Positions 9,427-19,800 of a DNA stretch of 64,000 bases are shown here, piece after piece. Under the pieces are notes generated by a model, which worked only from the letters and a program-made list of their open reading frames with translations, ran no database searches and had not been told where the DNA came from. Made by a program: the position numbers and the translations under genes. Position 1 is the stretch's first letter. Every line of letters starts with the position of its first letter. Origin of the DNA: Romboutsia_C sp015668195 (lineage in GTDB: Bacteria > Bacillota > Clostridia > Peptostreptococcales > Peptostreptococcaceae); contig NZ_JADPFC010000001.1 in the NCBI RefSeq assembly GCF_015668195.1, positions 1 through 64,000 on the forward strand. The letters run 5' to 3'.

Positions 9427-12400
9427 TGAGTTCTCCTAAATGGACAAAAGAACAACAAGCAGTTATAGATAGTAGAGATTGTAATTTACTAGTAGCAGCG
9501 GCAGCAGGTTCGGGAAAAACTGCCGTACTAGTTGAACGTATAATTCAAATGATAACTGACAAAGAAAATCCTATAGATATAGATAAGTTATTAGTAGTTA
9601 CTTTTACTAATGCAGCTGCATCTGAGATGAGAGAAAGAATTGGTGATGCAATAGGTAAGGCATTAGATAAAGACCCAGAAAATAAGCATTTACAAAATCA
9701 GTTAATACTTTTAAATAAAGCTAGCATAACAACAATACATTCCTTCTGTTTAGAAGTAATAAAATCTAACTTCCATAAAATAAACTTAGATCCGAATTTT
9801 AGAATAGGCGATACAACAGAGTGTGCACTATTAAAGCAAGAATCAATAGAGGAAGTATTTGAACAACTTTATATAGATAGAGATGAAGGATTTTTAAATT
9901 TAGTAGAAAGTTATGCAGAAAGAAGAGGAGATAATAATCTTCAAAATATAATACTAGGTGTATATAACTTTGCTATGGCATCACCAGACCCTAAAGAGTG
10001 GTTAGAGTTTTCAGCAGAACAATTTAATATAGATGATGAATTTGATTTCTCGACATCTATATGGGCAAAGGCTATATTAGACACAGTCAAGATAGAGATA
10101 AGTGGTATGGAAACTAGTATGAAAAAAGCTTTAGAAGAGTTAGAAGGTATCGTTGAGCTAGAAACATACACAGAAAAATTTAAAACAGATTACAATAGTA
10201 TAAAAAGAATATTAGATGCTTGTAACTTATCATGGGATGAAGCTTATAGTAATATATCAACTATTAAATTTGAAAACTATGTAAAAGGTGTAAAGAGACT
10301 TGGAAAAGATACTCCAAGTTACATAAAAGATATAAAAAGTAAGGCTGATGATATAAGAAAGAAAGTTAAAAAGTCAGTAGAAAGCATTAAAGATTCAACT
10401 TTTAATAGAGAAAAAGAAGACATAAATTATGAGATAAAGTACATTTATAAAGTGGCAAAATCTATATCAGATATAGTCATGCTATTTGAAGATGCATATG
10501 ACAATAAAAAAAGAGAAAAAGGTATAATAGACTTTAATGATATAGAACATTTTGCATTAAATATATTAGTTCAAAAAGATGATGAAGGTAAAAATATTCC
10601 TTCAGATATAGCACTTTCTTATAGAGAAAAGTTTTATGAAATATTTATAGATGAATATCAAGATAGTAATTTTGTTCAAGAGGTACTTCTTTCAAATATA
10701 GCAAAAATTAAAACGCCAAATAGATTTATGGTTGGAGATGTAAAGCAAAGTATATATAGATTTAGACAAGCGAAACCAGAAATATTCTTACAAAAGTATG
10801 CTGACTATGATACAGAAAAAGGTTCACTATATAGAAAAATAATGCTTTATAAAAACTTTAGAAGTAGAGAAGAAGTCGTAGATAGCGCAAATTATATATT
10901 TGAGAATGTAATGAGCGAAAATATAGGTGAAATAAATTATACAGAAGAAGAGCGATTAAACTTAGGTGCTATATTTAAAGAAAATACTAATGAAGATGCA
11001 GTAGTAGGAGGTCCTACAGAAATACATTTAATGGAGAAAGCATCTAAAAAGGATGACTCTGAATCTAAGGAAAATGAAAATACAGAAGAAGAGGAAGAAA
11101 TAGATAACATACAACTTGAAGCTAGAATGGTTGGAAATATAATAAAAGATTTAATGTCACCAAATGAAGATGGAAAAACTCAAATGGTTTATGACAAAAA
11201 GCTAGATGACTATAGGCCTGTACAGTTTAAAGATATAGTTATCTTACTAAGAGCTACATCGGCTTGGGCTCCAGTATTTGCAGATGAACTTATGAATATG
11301 GATATACCAACTTATGCAGATATAGGAGTAGGGTACTTTGACACTATAGAAATAAAAACTATAATGAGTTTACTTCAAATTATAGATAATCCTATGCAAG
11401 ATATACCTCTGCTTGCAGTGTTAAAATCACCTATATGTGGATTTACACCAGAAGAACTTATAGATATAAGAGTAGAAGAACATAATAAAAGTTTTTATGA
11501 AGCTTTAGAGGAATATAGTAATCATGAGGATGAAAAAGGATTAAAGTGTATTGAATTTATAGAAAAATTAAAAGACTATAAGGAAAAATCCTTATATATG
11601 AGTACAGACGAATTTTTATGGTATCTGTATACCAACACAGGATATTATGCATATGTAGGTGCTTTACCTGGAGGATCTCAAAGACAAGCAAACTTAAAAA
11701 TATTATTTGAAATGGCAAAGCAATTTGAAGAAACAAGTTTTAAAGGTATATTTAGCTTTATAAATTTTGTAGCTAAGCTTAAAAAGTCAAATACTGATAT
11801 GGGAAGTGCCAAAACTCTTGGAGAAAATGCAGATGTTGTAAGAATAATGAGTATACATAAAAGCAAAGGGCTAGAGTTCCCTGTAGTAATATGTTCTGGT
11901 ATGGGTAAAAATTTCAATACTCAAGATTTTAAAAATGATATATTATATCATCATGAACTAGGATATGGGCCTCAAATAGTAGATTATGAAAGAAAAATAT
12001 CTTACCCAAGTATAGCTAAAGAGGCATTGAAAAGTAAAATTAATGTAGAAAATTTATCTGAGGAAATGAGGGTACTTTACGTAGCATTTACAAGACCTAA
12101 AGAAAAGCTAATAATAACAGGTTCAACGAGAAACATTGAGAAATCTTTACAAACATGGGCAAATGGAGTAGAGGGAAATAAACCAATATCACAGTATAAG
12201 GTACTAAAAGGTAAAAGTTACTTAGATTGGATAATGCCATCGGTATTAAAGCATAAAGATTTAGAAGAATTAAGAGACTTTGCTAATATAGATATAGAAT
12301 ATATAGAAAATCATAATTCAAAATGGGTACCTAAGATATGGTATAAAGAAGATGTTACTTTAACTCAAAGTGAAGAAGAGGAAGAAAAGGGCATAAGAGA

Positions 12401-13181
12401 GATAATAGACAGTCTAGATATAGAAAATCCTGATACAGATTATTTTAGTATAATAAAGGAAAAATTAGATTTTAAATATCCATATGAAGCATGTGTAACA
12501 AAACCTGCGAGTATATCTGTAACTGAAATCAAAAAAATACAAAATGCTCATGAAGAAGATTTTTCTCAAGAAGTATTTAATAATCAAATAATTCTTAAAA
12601 AACCTATGTTTATGCAAGAAGAAGAGACGATAGAAAAGATTACTGGAGCGGAAAGAGGTACTATAGTTCACTTAGTAATGCAGATATTAGATTTTGATAA
12701 AATTCATACTATAGATGATATAAAAGAGCAAATAAATGGATTTATTAAAAAAGGAATAATAACTGAAAAGCAATCTAGTGTAGTTAATCCATTTAAGATA
12801 TATAAGTTCTTTAAATCTAATTTAGGACAAAGGATGCTAAAATCACCATTTGTAAAAAGAGAACAAGCTATATATGCTCAAATAAAGCTTAAAGATGTAT
12901 ATATATATGAAGACTTAATAAGTGAAGAAAATATGCAAAAATATGATGATGAAAGTATAATGCTAAGAGGTATAATTGATGCATACTTTGAAGAAGATGA
13001 TAAGATTGTTATAGTCGATTATAAAACTGATTTTGTAAATGATGAAAATAGAAATGAAGTAGTAAGTAGATACAAAAAACAATTGGATTTATATTCTGAA
13101 GTGATAGAAAAATTAACAGGAAAAGATGTCAAAGAGAGGTATATATATCTATTCGGAATAGATGAAGGTGTTAGTATATAG
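9426..13181 (+). CDS. addA: ATP-dependent helicase/nuclease subunit AddA
   Basis: A 1251-residue AddA, the 3'-5' helicase motor and second nuclease of AddAB. Walker A AGSGKT lies at residues 27-32, motif II DEYQD near 409-413, motif III VGDVKQSIYRF, motif V HKSKGLEFPV and motif VI LYVAFTRPKE. The C-terminal RecB-type nuclease has GTIVHLVMQ and VDYKTDF (Asp1198, Lys1200). An acidic linker rich in Glu and Asp near residues 540-560 interrupts the helicase region. It is the last gene of the operon and is followed by a terminator. All motifs are intact, so the canonical system looks functional beside the split set upstream. Confidence 0.97.
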   Translation: MSSPKWTKEQQAVIDSRDCNLLVAAAAGSGKTAVLVERIIQMITDKENPIDIDKLLVVTFTNAAASEMRERIGDAIGKALDKDPENKHLQNQLILLNKASITTIHSFCLEVIKSNFHKINLDPNFRIGDTTECALLKQESIEEVFEQLYIDRDEGFLNLVESYAERRGDNNLQNIILGVYNFAMASPDPKEWLEFSAEQFNIDDEFDFSTSIWAKAILDTVKIEISGMETSMKKALEELEGIVELETYTEKFKTDYNSIKRILDACNLSWDEAYSNISTIKFENYVKGVKRLGKDTPSYIKDIKSKADDIRKKVKKSVESIKDSTFNREKEDINYEIKYIYKVAKSISDIVMLFEDAYDNKKREKGIIDFNDIEHFALNILVQKDDEGKNIPSDIALSYREKFYEIFIDEYQDSNFVQEVLLSNIAKIKTPNRFMVGDVKQSIYRFRQAKPEIFLQKYADYDTEKGSLYRKIMLYKNFRSREEVVDSANYIFENVMSENIGEINYTEEERLNLGAIFKENTNEDAVVGGPTEIHLMEKASKKDDSESKENENTEEEEEIDNIQLEARMVGNIIKDLMSPNEDGKTQMVYDKKLDDYRPVQFKDIVILLRATSAWAPVFADELMNMDIPTYADIGVGYFDTIEIKTIMSLLQIIDNPMQDIPLLAVLKSPICGFTPEELIDIRVEEHNKSFYEALEEYSNHEDEKGLKCIEFIEKLKDYKEKSLYMSTDEFLWYLYTNTGYYAYVGALPGGSQRQANLKILFEMAKQFEETSFKGIFSFINFVAKLKKSNTDMGSAKTLGENADVVRIMSIHKSKGLEFPVVICSGMGKNFNTQDFKNDILYHHELGYGPQIVDYERKISYPSIAKEALKSKINVENLSEEMRVLYVAFTRPKEKLIITGSTRNIEKSLQTWANGVEGNKPISQYKVLKGKSYLDWIMPSVLKHKDLEELRDFANIDIEYIENHNSKWVPKIWYKEDVTLTQSEEEEEKGIREIIDSLDIENPDTDYFSIIKEKLDFKYPYEACVTKPASISVTEIKKIQNAHEEDFSQEVFNNQIILKKPMFMQEEETIEKITGAERGTIVHLVMQILDFDKIHTIDDIKEQINGFIKKGIITEKQSSVVNPFKIYKFFKSNLGQRMLKSPFVKREQAIYAQIKLKDVYIYEDLISEENMQKYDDESIMLRGIIDAYFEEDDKIVIVDYKTDFVNDENRNEVVSRYKKQLDLYSEVIEKLTGKDVKERYIYLFGIDEGVSI

Positions 13182-13214
13182 ATAAAAACTTAATATAAAT
13201 AAACTTAAATATAG

Positions 13215-13250
13215 AAAATGAAGGTACTAAGCTAAGTATCTTCATTTTTT
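13215..13250 (+). terminator. Rho-independent terminator of the addAB operon
   Basis: A stem of AAAATGAAGGTACT and AGTATCTTCATTTT with a short loop, followed by a T-run, 33 bases after the addA stop. Confidence 0.85.
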
Positions 13251-13343
13251 ATATACAAGGAATTTATATTAAGCATAAAACTATTGATAATTCATGTAAA
13301 TAAGATAGGTAAATAGGTTTAAAAATGTAAAAAATTACATTTT

Positions 13344-13389
13344 GAGCAACTGACAAAGTCGTTGGCGACATGAGCGAAGCGAATTTTTT
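13344..13389 (+). repeat. dispersed repeat, copy 1 (GACAAAGTCGTTGG type)
   Basis: This 46-base segment closely matches one at 62737-62781. Both share GACAAAGTCGTTGG, a GACATGA stretch and CGAAGCGAA followed by T's. A small hairpin can form (CAAC-T-GAC, loop AAA, GTC-GTTG). Both copies lie in intergenic DNA downstream of a gene terminator. Function unknown; it may be a REP-like element or a remnant of a small RNA gene. Confidence 0.7.
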
Positions 13390-13475
13390 ATATATTTAGA
13401 ACTAGTGATAATAAAAGAATAATTAACATAGTATGAAAATAAGCGAGTGAAATTTTAACACAAGGAAGTGATACT

Positions 13476-14606
13476 TTGAGCTTGTTAAGACCAACTTATG
13501 TACAGGTAAATCTAGATAATATAAAACATAATCTTCAAGAAATAAAAAAATATACCAGAAATAGTACTAAAATAGGCGCAGTATTAAAGTCAAATGCATA
13601 TGGGCATGGTTCTATAGAAATAGCTAAATTTTTATGTAGAGAAGGTATTGATTACTTATGTGTAGCGACACTTAGTGAGGCTCTAGAACTTAGAAGAGAA
13701 AACATTAAATCTCCTATTTTAGTTATGGGATATATTCCAAATGAACATATAGAATTAGCAGTTGAAAATAATATAACTATAACTGTAATTAAAGAAGAAC
13801 AAGGAAAAATTATAAACAATATATGTAGTAAATTAAATAAAATAGGAAAAGTTCATATAAAGTTAGATACAGGATTTAATAGATTAGGGCTTAAGGTAAA
13901 TCAAAATACATTCCAAGAAATATATAGTTTATTATTTTTAAAGAACTTATATATTGAGGGTATTTTTTCACATCTAGCACTTAGAGATGAAAAATCAGAT
14001 TATGCTCAATTTAATATATTCAAAAAGACTATAAATGAATTAGAAAAAATTAAGACGATACCTATAAAACATATTTGTGATAGTATAGGTTTTGTTTCAT
14101 ATAAAGATTTTCATATGGATATGGTAAGGATAGGCGCAAGTATATATGGATACAACAATAGAGAATCTTCCTTACAGCTAAAACCTGCTATAACATTCAA
14201 GTCGAAGATAATTCAAGTCAAAGAGGTAAGAGGTGGTGAAGCTATAGGGTATGATTATTCATATATAGCAAATAAAAATATTAAAATAGGAATTATACCT
14301 TGTGGATATGGAGATGGGATACCAAGAAGTTTATCAAATAAAGGATATGTAGATATAAATAATAAAAGATGTAATATAATAGGTAAAATATGTATGGATC
14401 ATCTTGTGATAGACATTAGTTGTTTAGATAAATGTGATTACAATGAAGATGTAGTATTTTATGGAGAAAATGGCCCTACACTTTTAGAGATAGCAAATTT
14501 GATAGATACAAATAGAAATGAATTATTAAGCTTAATATCTAGAAGGGTAGATAGAGTATATATTGAGGATGAAGAAATTAAAAAAATTTTAAATTATATA
14601 TACTAA
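13476..14606 (+). CDS. alr: alanine racemase
   Basis: A 376-residue PLP enzyme that interconverts L- and D-alanine for peptidoglycan; in spore formers it can also control germinant alanine. The PLP lysine is Lys38 in KSNAYGHG. The barrel continues with LDTGFNRLGLK and MVRIGASIYGY, and the second domain carries GYDYSY, GYGDGIPR and CMDHLVID, all typical of Alr. It starts at a TTG behind AAGGAAGTG. The next gene, an S66 carboxypeptidase, follows after 11 bases, so the two are probably one cell-wall transcription unit. I cannot tell whether it is the vegetative or the spore-associated paralogue. Confidence 0.95.
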   Translation: MSLLRPTYVQVNLDNIKHNLQEIKKYTRNSTKIGAVLKSNAYGHGSIEIAKFLCREGIDYLCVATLSEALELRRENIKSPILVMGYIPNEHIELAVENNITITVIKEEQGKIINNICSKLNKIGKVHIKLDTGFNRLGLKVNQNTFQEIYSLLFLKNLYIEGIFSHLALRDEKSDYAQFNIFKKTINELEKIKTIPIKHICDSIGFVSYKDFHMDMVRIGASIYGYNNRESSLQLKPAITFKSKIIQVKEVRGGEAIGYDYSYIANKNIKIGIIPCGYGDGIPRSLSNKGYVDINNKRCNIIGKICMDHLVIDISCLDKCDYNEDVVFYGENGPTLLEIANLIDTNRNELLSLISRRVDRVYIEDEEIKKILNYIY

Positions 14607-14617
14607 GGGGGGAAATT

Positions 14618-15547
14618 ATGATATTTCCAGAAAGGCTAAAAACAGGGGATACAATTGGAATTATAGCACCAGCAAGTCCATCTAAGTCTAAAACAAAAAA
14701 ATTACTAACTTATGAATTAGAAAAAATAGAGCAAGAATTGAATAATCTAGGGTATAAAGTTAAATTTGGAAAGACTTGTCATTTAAGGTATAAGGGGTAT
14801 TTAGCAGGAGAAGATGAGTTTAGAATTAAAGATATAGAGAATATGTTTTTAGATAGAGATGTAAAGGCTATACTTTGTCTAAGAGGTGGATATGGAACAC
14901 TTAGAATAATTGATAAAATAAACTACAACATTATAAAAGAGAATCCTAAGGTATTTATAGGGTATTCTGATATAACAGCACTTCATATAGCCTTTAATCA
15001 AATAGCAAACTTAGTTACCTACCATGGAATTATGGGATTAAATTTTTTACATTATGATAAATATACTTTTGATTCTTTTTCAAATATATTATCAATGGAA
15101 GAGGAACTTATTATAAAAAATCCAGAAGATGAAGAATTATATACTTTAGTAGAAGGAAAAGTTAGTGGGATTACAGTAGGAGGTAACTTATCTGTATTAG
15201 TTAGTACCCTTGGAACAAGATATGAAATCGATACAAAAAATAAAATATTATTTATTGAAGAAATAGGAGAAAATATATATAAGATAGATAGAATGCTTAC
15301 ACAATTAGAGCTTAGCAATAAGTTAAGTGATTGTTGCGGAATAATATTTGGGGACTTTAAAAAATGTAGAAAAGATAATGAAGATGATTATGATTTATAT
15401 GAATTATTATATGAAAAGATTAAAAAATATAATAAGCCATGCTTATGTAATCTAAAAGTAGGTCATTGCACACCATCAAATAGTATTTTACTAGGGGGAA
15501 ATTGTTACTTAGATGCTACGAATAAATTTATAAAATTTATAAGATAA
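14618..15547 (+). CDS. LD-carboxypeptidase, peptidase family S66
   Basis: A 309-residue protein with the S66 layout: IGIIAPASP at the N-terminus, the nucleophile elbow FIGYSDITALH (Ser117) after RGGYG, a Glu-containing LFIEEIGE segment, and a C-terminal KVGHCTPS that supplies the His. Family members are LdcA, which trims D-Ala from L,D-tetrapeptides during wall recycling, and MccF, which cleaves microcin C7. Placement directly after alr favours the cell-wall role. It has no signal peptide, so it should act in the cytoplasm. RBS AAGGGGGG lies just upstream of the ATG. Confidence 0.88.
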   Translation: MIFPERLKTGDTIGIIAPASPSKSKTKKLLTYELEKIEQELNNLGYKVKFGKTCHLRYKGYLAGEDEFRIKDIENMFLDRDVKAILCLRGGYGTLRIIDKINYNIIKENPKVFIGYSDITALHIAFNQIANLVTYHGIMGLNFLHYDKYTFDSFSNILSMEEELIIKNPEDEELYTLVEGKVSGITVGGNLSVLVSTLGTRYEIDTKNKILFIEEIGENIYKIDRMLTQLELSNKLSDCCGIIFGDFKKCRKDNEDDYDLYELLYEKIKKYNKPCLCNLKVGHCTPSNSILLGGNCYLDATNKFIKFIR

Positions 15548-15568
15548 TAATATCTATTAAATAAATAA

Positions 15569-15603
15569 CATAAAAGGAAGATGTTTAGACATCTTCCTTT
15601 TAT
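15569..15603 (+). terminator. Rho-independent terminator after the S66 peptidase gene
   Basis: A perfect stem ATAAAAGGAAGATGT / ACATCTTCCTTTTAT with the loop TTAG. Confidence 0.9.
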
Positions 15604-15658
15604 GTTATAATCAAACTATTAAAATATATAAGTAAATCATATTATTTAGGAGGATAAA

Positions 15659-16873
15659 ATGAGATTTATTCATACATCAGATTGGCATCTAGGAAAAAGC
15701 TTAGAAGGTCACTCAAGATTAGAAGAACAAACCAAATTCTGTGAAGAATTTATACAGATAGTGGATGATAATAATATAGATATGGTTATAATAGCAGGAG
15801 ATATATATGACACATCAAATCCACCAGCACAAGCTGAAAAATTATTCTATAAAACAATATCAAGATTATCTGACAATGGAAAAAGATGTGTATTAATAAT
15901 AAGTGGCAATCATGATAATCCTGAAAGATTACAAGCATCAAGTCCTCTTGCACATGAGCAGGGGATAATAATACTTGGAAATCCCCTAAGCAAAACAGAA
16001 GTATCAAAGTATAAAAACTTTGAGATATTAGAAGCGAAAGAGGGATGTATAAAACTTAATATAAATAATGAGAAAGTTGTTGTTATAACTCTACCATATC
16101 CAAGTGAAAAGAGACTTAATGAAGTAATACTTCAAAATGATGAAGATAAAGAAAGGCAAATAACATATTCTCAAAGAGTTGGTGAGTTATTTAAAGAATT
16201 AGAAGAAAATTTTGAAGATGATTCAATAAATTTAGCGGTATCTCACCTTTTTGTTGTTGGTGGAGAAGAAACAGAATCTGAAAGGCCAATACAGCTTGGA
16301 GGGAGTTTATTAGTAGAGAAAAAAGACTTACCTCAAAAGGCTGATTATATAGCCTTAGGACATTTACATAAAATGCAAAAATCATCACAAAGATTAAATG
16401 CATACTACTCAGGATCTCCTATACAATATAGCAAAGATGAAAGATCATATACTAAAGGATGTTATATAGTTGATATAAATAAATACAAAGAAATAACTAT
16501 AGAAAAAAAATACTTTAAAAACTATAAACCTATAGAAGTATTTAAATGTAATGGAATAGAAGAAGCATTAGAAGTATGCGAAAAAAACAAAGATAGAGAT
16601 ATATGGTCTTATTTTGAAATAAAAACAGATGAAGTTATATCACAGTCTAACATAAAAAAAATGAAAGACACATTAAAAGATATAATAGAAATAAAACCAA
16701 TAATAGCATCAAAAGAATGTAATGAAGAAATAGACGTAAAAGAAAAATCTATGGGAGAATTATTCAAGGAATTCTATGAATTTAGTAGAGGGGTAGAACC
16801 TAAAGGAGAGCTTATGGATTTATTCTTAGATATAATAAATGAAGAAGGTGAAGTTAAAGATGAGACCTATTAA
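15659..16873 (+). CDS. sbcD: exonuclease SbcCD subunit D (Mre11-type nuclease)
   Basis: A 404-residue metallophosphoesterase-type nuclease. The metal-binding motifs appear in order: HTSDWHLGK (Asp8, His10), IIAGDIYD, ISGNHD, VSHLFVVGGEE and LGHLHKMQ. These are the phosphodiesterase motifs of SbcD/Mre11, which cuts hairpins and blocked DNA ends together with the SbcC ATPase. The C-terminal part (about 290-404) corresponds to the capping and SbcC-binding region. The ATG at 15659 has AGGAGG seven bases upstream. Its end overlaps the sbcC start by 14 bases, so the two subunits are translationally coupled. Confidence 0.96.
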   Translation: MRFIHTSDWHLGKSLEGHSRLEEQTKFCEEFIQIVDDNNIDMVIIAGDIYDTSNPPAQAEKLFYKTISRLSDNGKRCVLIISGNHDNPERLQASSPLAHEQGIIILGNPLSKTEVSKYKNFEILEAKEGCIKLNINNEKVVVITLPYPSEKRLNEVILQNDEDKERQITYSQRVGELFKELEENFEDDSINLAVSHLFVVGGEETESERPIQLGGSLLVEKKDLPQKADYIALGHLHKMQKSSQRLNAYYSGSPIQYSKDERSYTKGCYIVDINKYKEITIEKKYFKNYKPIEVFKCNGIEEALEVCEKNKDRDIWSYFEIKTDEVISQSNIKKMKDTLKDIIEIKPIIASKECNEEIDVKEKSMGELFKEFYEFSRGVEPKGELMDLFLDIINEEGEVKDETY

Positions 16874-19800
16874 ATTAGAGTTAAGTGGTTTAAATAGTTA
16901 TATAGATAAATCAGTTATAGATTTTGAAAAACTAACTGATAGAGGTTTATTTGGGATTTTTGGGAAGACTGGAAGTGGTAAGTCAACTATATTAGATGCA
17001 ATGACAATAGCTATGTATGGAAGTATACCTAGAAATACTAAAGAATTTATAAATAGTAGCTGTGATAAAGCAATAATATCTTATGAATTTGAAATAGGAA
17101 GTAAAAATACAAAGAGAAGATATAAAGTAGATAGAACTATAGTTAGAACTAATACAGGTACTAAAACTTCATATGCAAGATTAATAGAGATGTATAAGGA
17201 TGAAAGTGAAAAAGTATTAGCGGATAAAGTTGGAGAAGTAAATAATAAAATCGCTGAAATTGTAGGCTTAACAGCTAATGATTTTATGAGATCAGTAGTA
17301 CTTCCACAAGGTAAGTTTAATGATTTCTTAAAGCTAGCAGGTGCAGATAGAAGGGACATGCTAGAGAGAATATTTAATCTTGAAAAATACGGAAGAGGAT
17401 TAATAGATAAAGTCAAGAAAAGAAAAAACGTACAACAACAAGCTTTAAGAGATATAAATTCTAAGCTAAGTCAATATGATACTGTAAGTGAAGAAGTATA
17501 TAATCAAGTACAAAAAGAGTTAGAAGAATTAAGATCATTAGAAATTAGTAAAAATAAAGATTTTGAAATAAATCAAAATAAGTATAAAGAAGTTGAAGAA
17601 ATACATGAAAAACAAGTAAAGTTAGAAAACTACAACAAAAGAAAATATGAATTAGATTTAAAACAGGAAGATATATCAAAAAAGGGAAGACAACTTGAAG
17701 ATGCATTAAATGCAGATAAGATTAATCCATACATAAATGCTGTATTAGAACTTGAGAAAAAAGTTAATGAAGATAGCTTAGAAAGTCAAAATTTAGAAAA
17801 GAAACTAGAATTATTAAATAAAGAACTACTTATAACTAAAGCAAATTACGAGGAGGCATATAAAAATAAAAATGAAAATATGCCAAAATTATCTGAAGAT
17901 AGGCTAAAACTTCAAAATGCAATAGAGTTAGAAGTGGAGTTAGTTGGTTTAGATTCTGAATTAAAAGATATAAAAGGCAGGGGAATAGGTTTAAATCAAG
18001 AAAAAGAAATACTTATAAAATCAAAAGAAGAATTAGAAAGTAAGAAAGAGATAGTAATAAATAACTTAAAAAGCTTAGAAGATAAAATAAGTGAAATAAA
18101 AATAAGTGCTGATCTAAAGCAGAAAATATTCTTAGCCTATGAGTATGAAAAAGAATATAATAAGCTTTCAGAAAGTAAGACTATTAAAAATAATAGATTG
18201 AATGAAATAAATAAAAATCTAGATGAGATAAACTTAAAGTTAAGATATATTCAAAGAGATAAAGACTCTGTAGTAAAAAAACTAACTGAATTAGAAGAAC
18301 ATTATGAGGTTTTAATTAAAAAATCTCCAGGAACTAATGAAGAGATAGTTAATAAGACTGAATATATAGCAAACCTAAGAGTAAAAGCAGAAGCTATTAA
18401 AGAAAATGAAATTAAAAAAGAAGATTTACACAATAGCCTAAATAAAATACTAGAAAATAGACATCAGATAGAAAGAGAACTACATACTTTAAACGATAAA
18501 CTAGAAGTTAATAATACCAATATAAATTATCTAGAAAAAGAATTAGAAAAACTAAAGTATTTAAACTTAGCAACAGAACTTAGAAAAGAATTAAAGGAAA
18601 ATTCTCCATGTCCAGTATGTGGATCTAGAAATCATGAAAATGTAGATGATACAAACTACAATGAAAATATAGAATTTACTAAGTCAAAAATAGAAAAATT
18701 AAAAGAAGATGAGTCTAACATAAAAGTAAAAATTGAAGAACTCAACAGAAAAAATAGTGAGTGTATATCAGTAGAAAAAATAATATTAAAGGAATTAGAA
18801 GAGGTAAAATCTAAAATAGGAGATTTAAGTTCTAATGAGCTAGTAAAGAAGGTAGAAGAAGAGTCTAAAAGACTAGATATATTAAAAGTTAATCTACAAA
18901 ATTGGAATAAGGATAAAGAGGAAAGTGAAAGTAGTATAAGTAAGGCCAGAGAAGAAAAAAACAAAATTGAAAAGGATGAACTAATACTACAAGAGAGTAT
19001 AAATTCTTATAAGAAAAACATAATTGAATTAAAAGAAGAACTAATAGCAATTGAAGAAAACTATAAAAAAACAAAAGAAAACTATTTAACGCTAAAAGCA
19101 ATAACTAAAACACAAGATTTAGAATTGAAAGTCGAAGAAATAAATAATAATGAAAAAATATTAGAAGATTTAAATAATGAATACTTAAAAATATCTAAGT
19201 CAAAAGAAGCAATGGAAAAAGATGTAGTAAATTATCAAAATAATCTACATAAAATAGAGTTAGATTTAATTCAAGCCAGAGAAATTTATTCTGAAAAGAA
19301 AAAAGTGAGAGATGGAAAATATAATGAAATAATAGCAACGACAAAAGGTGAATCGCCAAAATTATTATTAGAGAATTTAGAAAATAATATAAATAGGCTT
19401 ATATCTCAAGAAGAAATGATAAAGGATAAATTAGAAACTCAAAGGTTAGAATTTGAAAAAACTACATCTGATAAATCAAATATAGATGGAAGACTAAGGA
19501 TAGCAAAAGAACAGTATAAAATACAAACAGACACTTTAAATAAGTCATTAGAGGAGTATAAATTTGAAAACATATATGAAGTAAAAAGATCATTATTAGA
19601 TAAGGAATACTTAAAAAAATTACATGATGAGATAACACAATATGAGGAAGAGCAAAAGGTATTAGGTATAAAGATAAATGATCTAGTTAAATCAATAGGT
19701 GATAGAAGAATAAATGAAAATGACTTTAATGAATTAAAAGATAATATTGATAACTTAAAAATAGAAATTGGTAGGATATCTCAAGATATAGGATCAAAGC

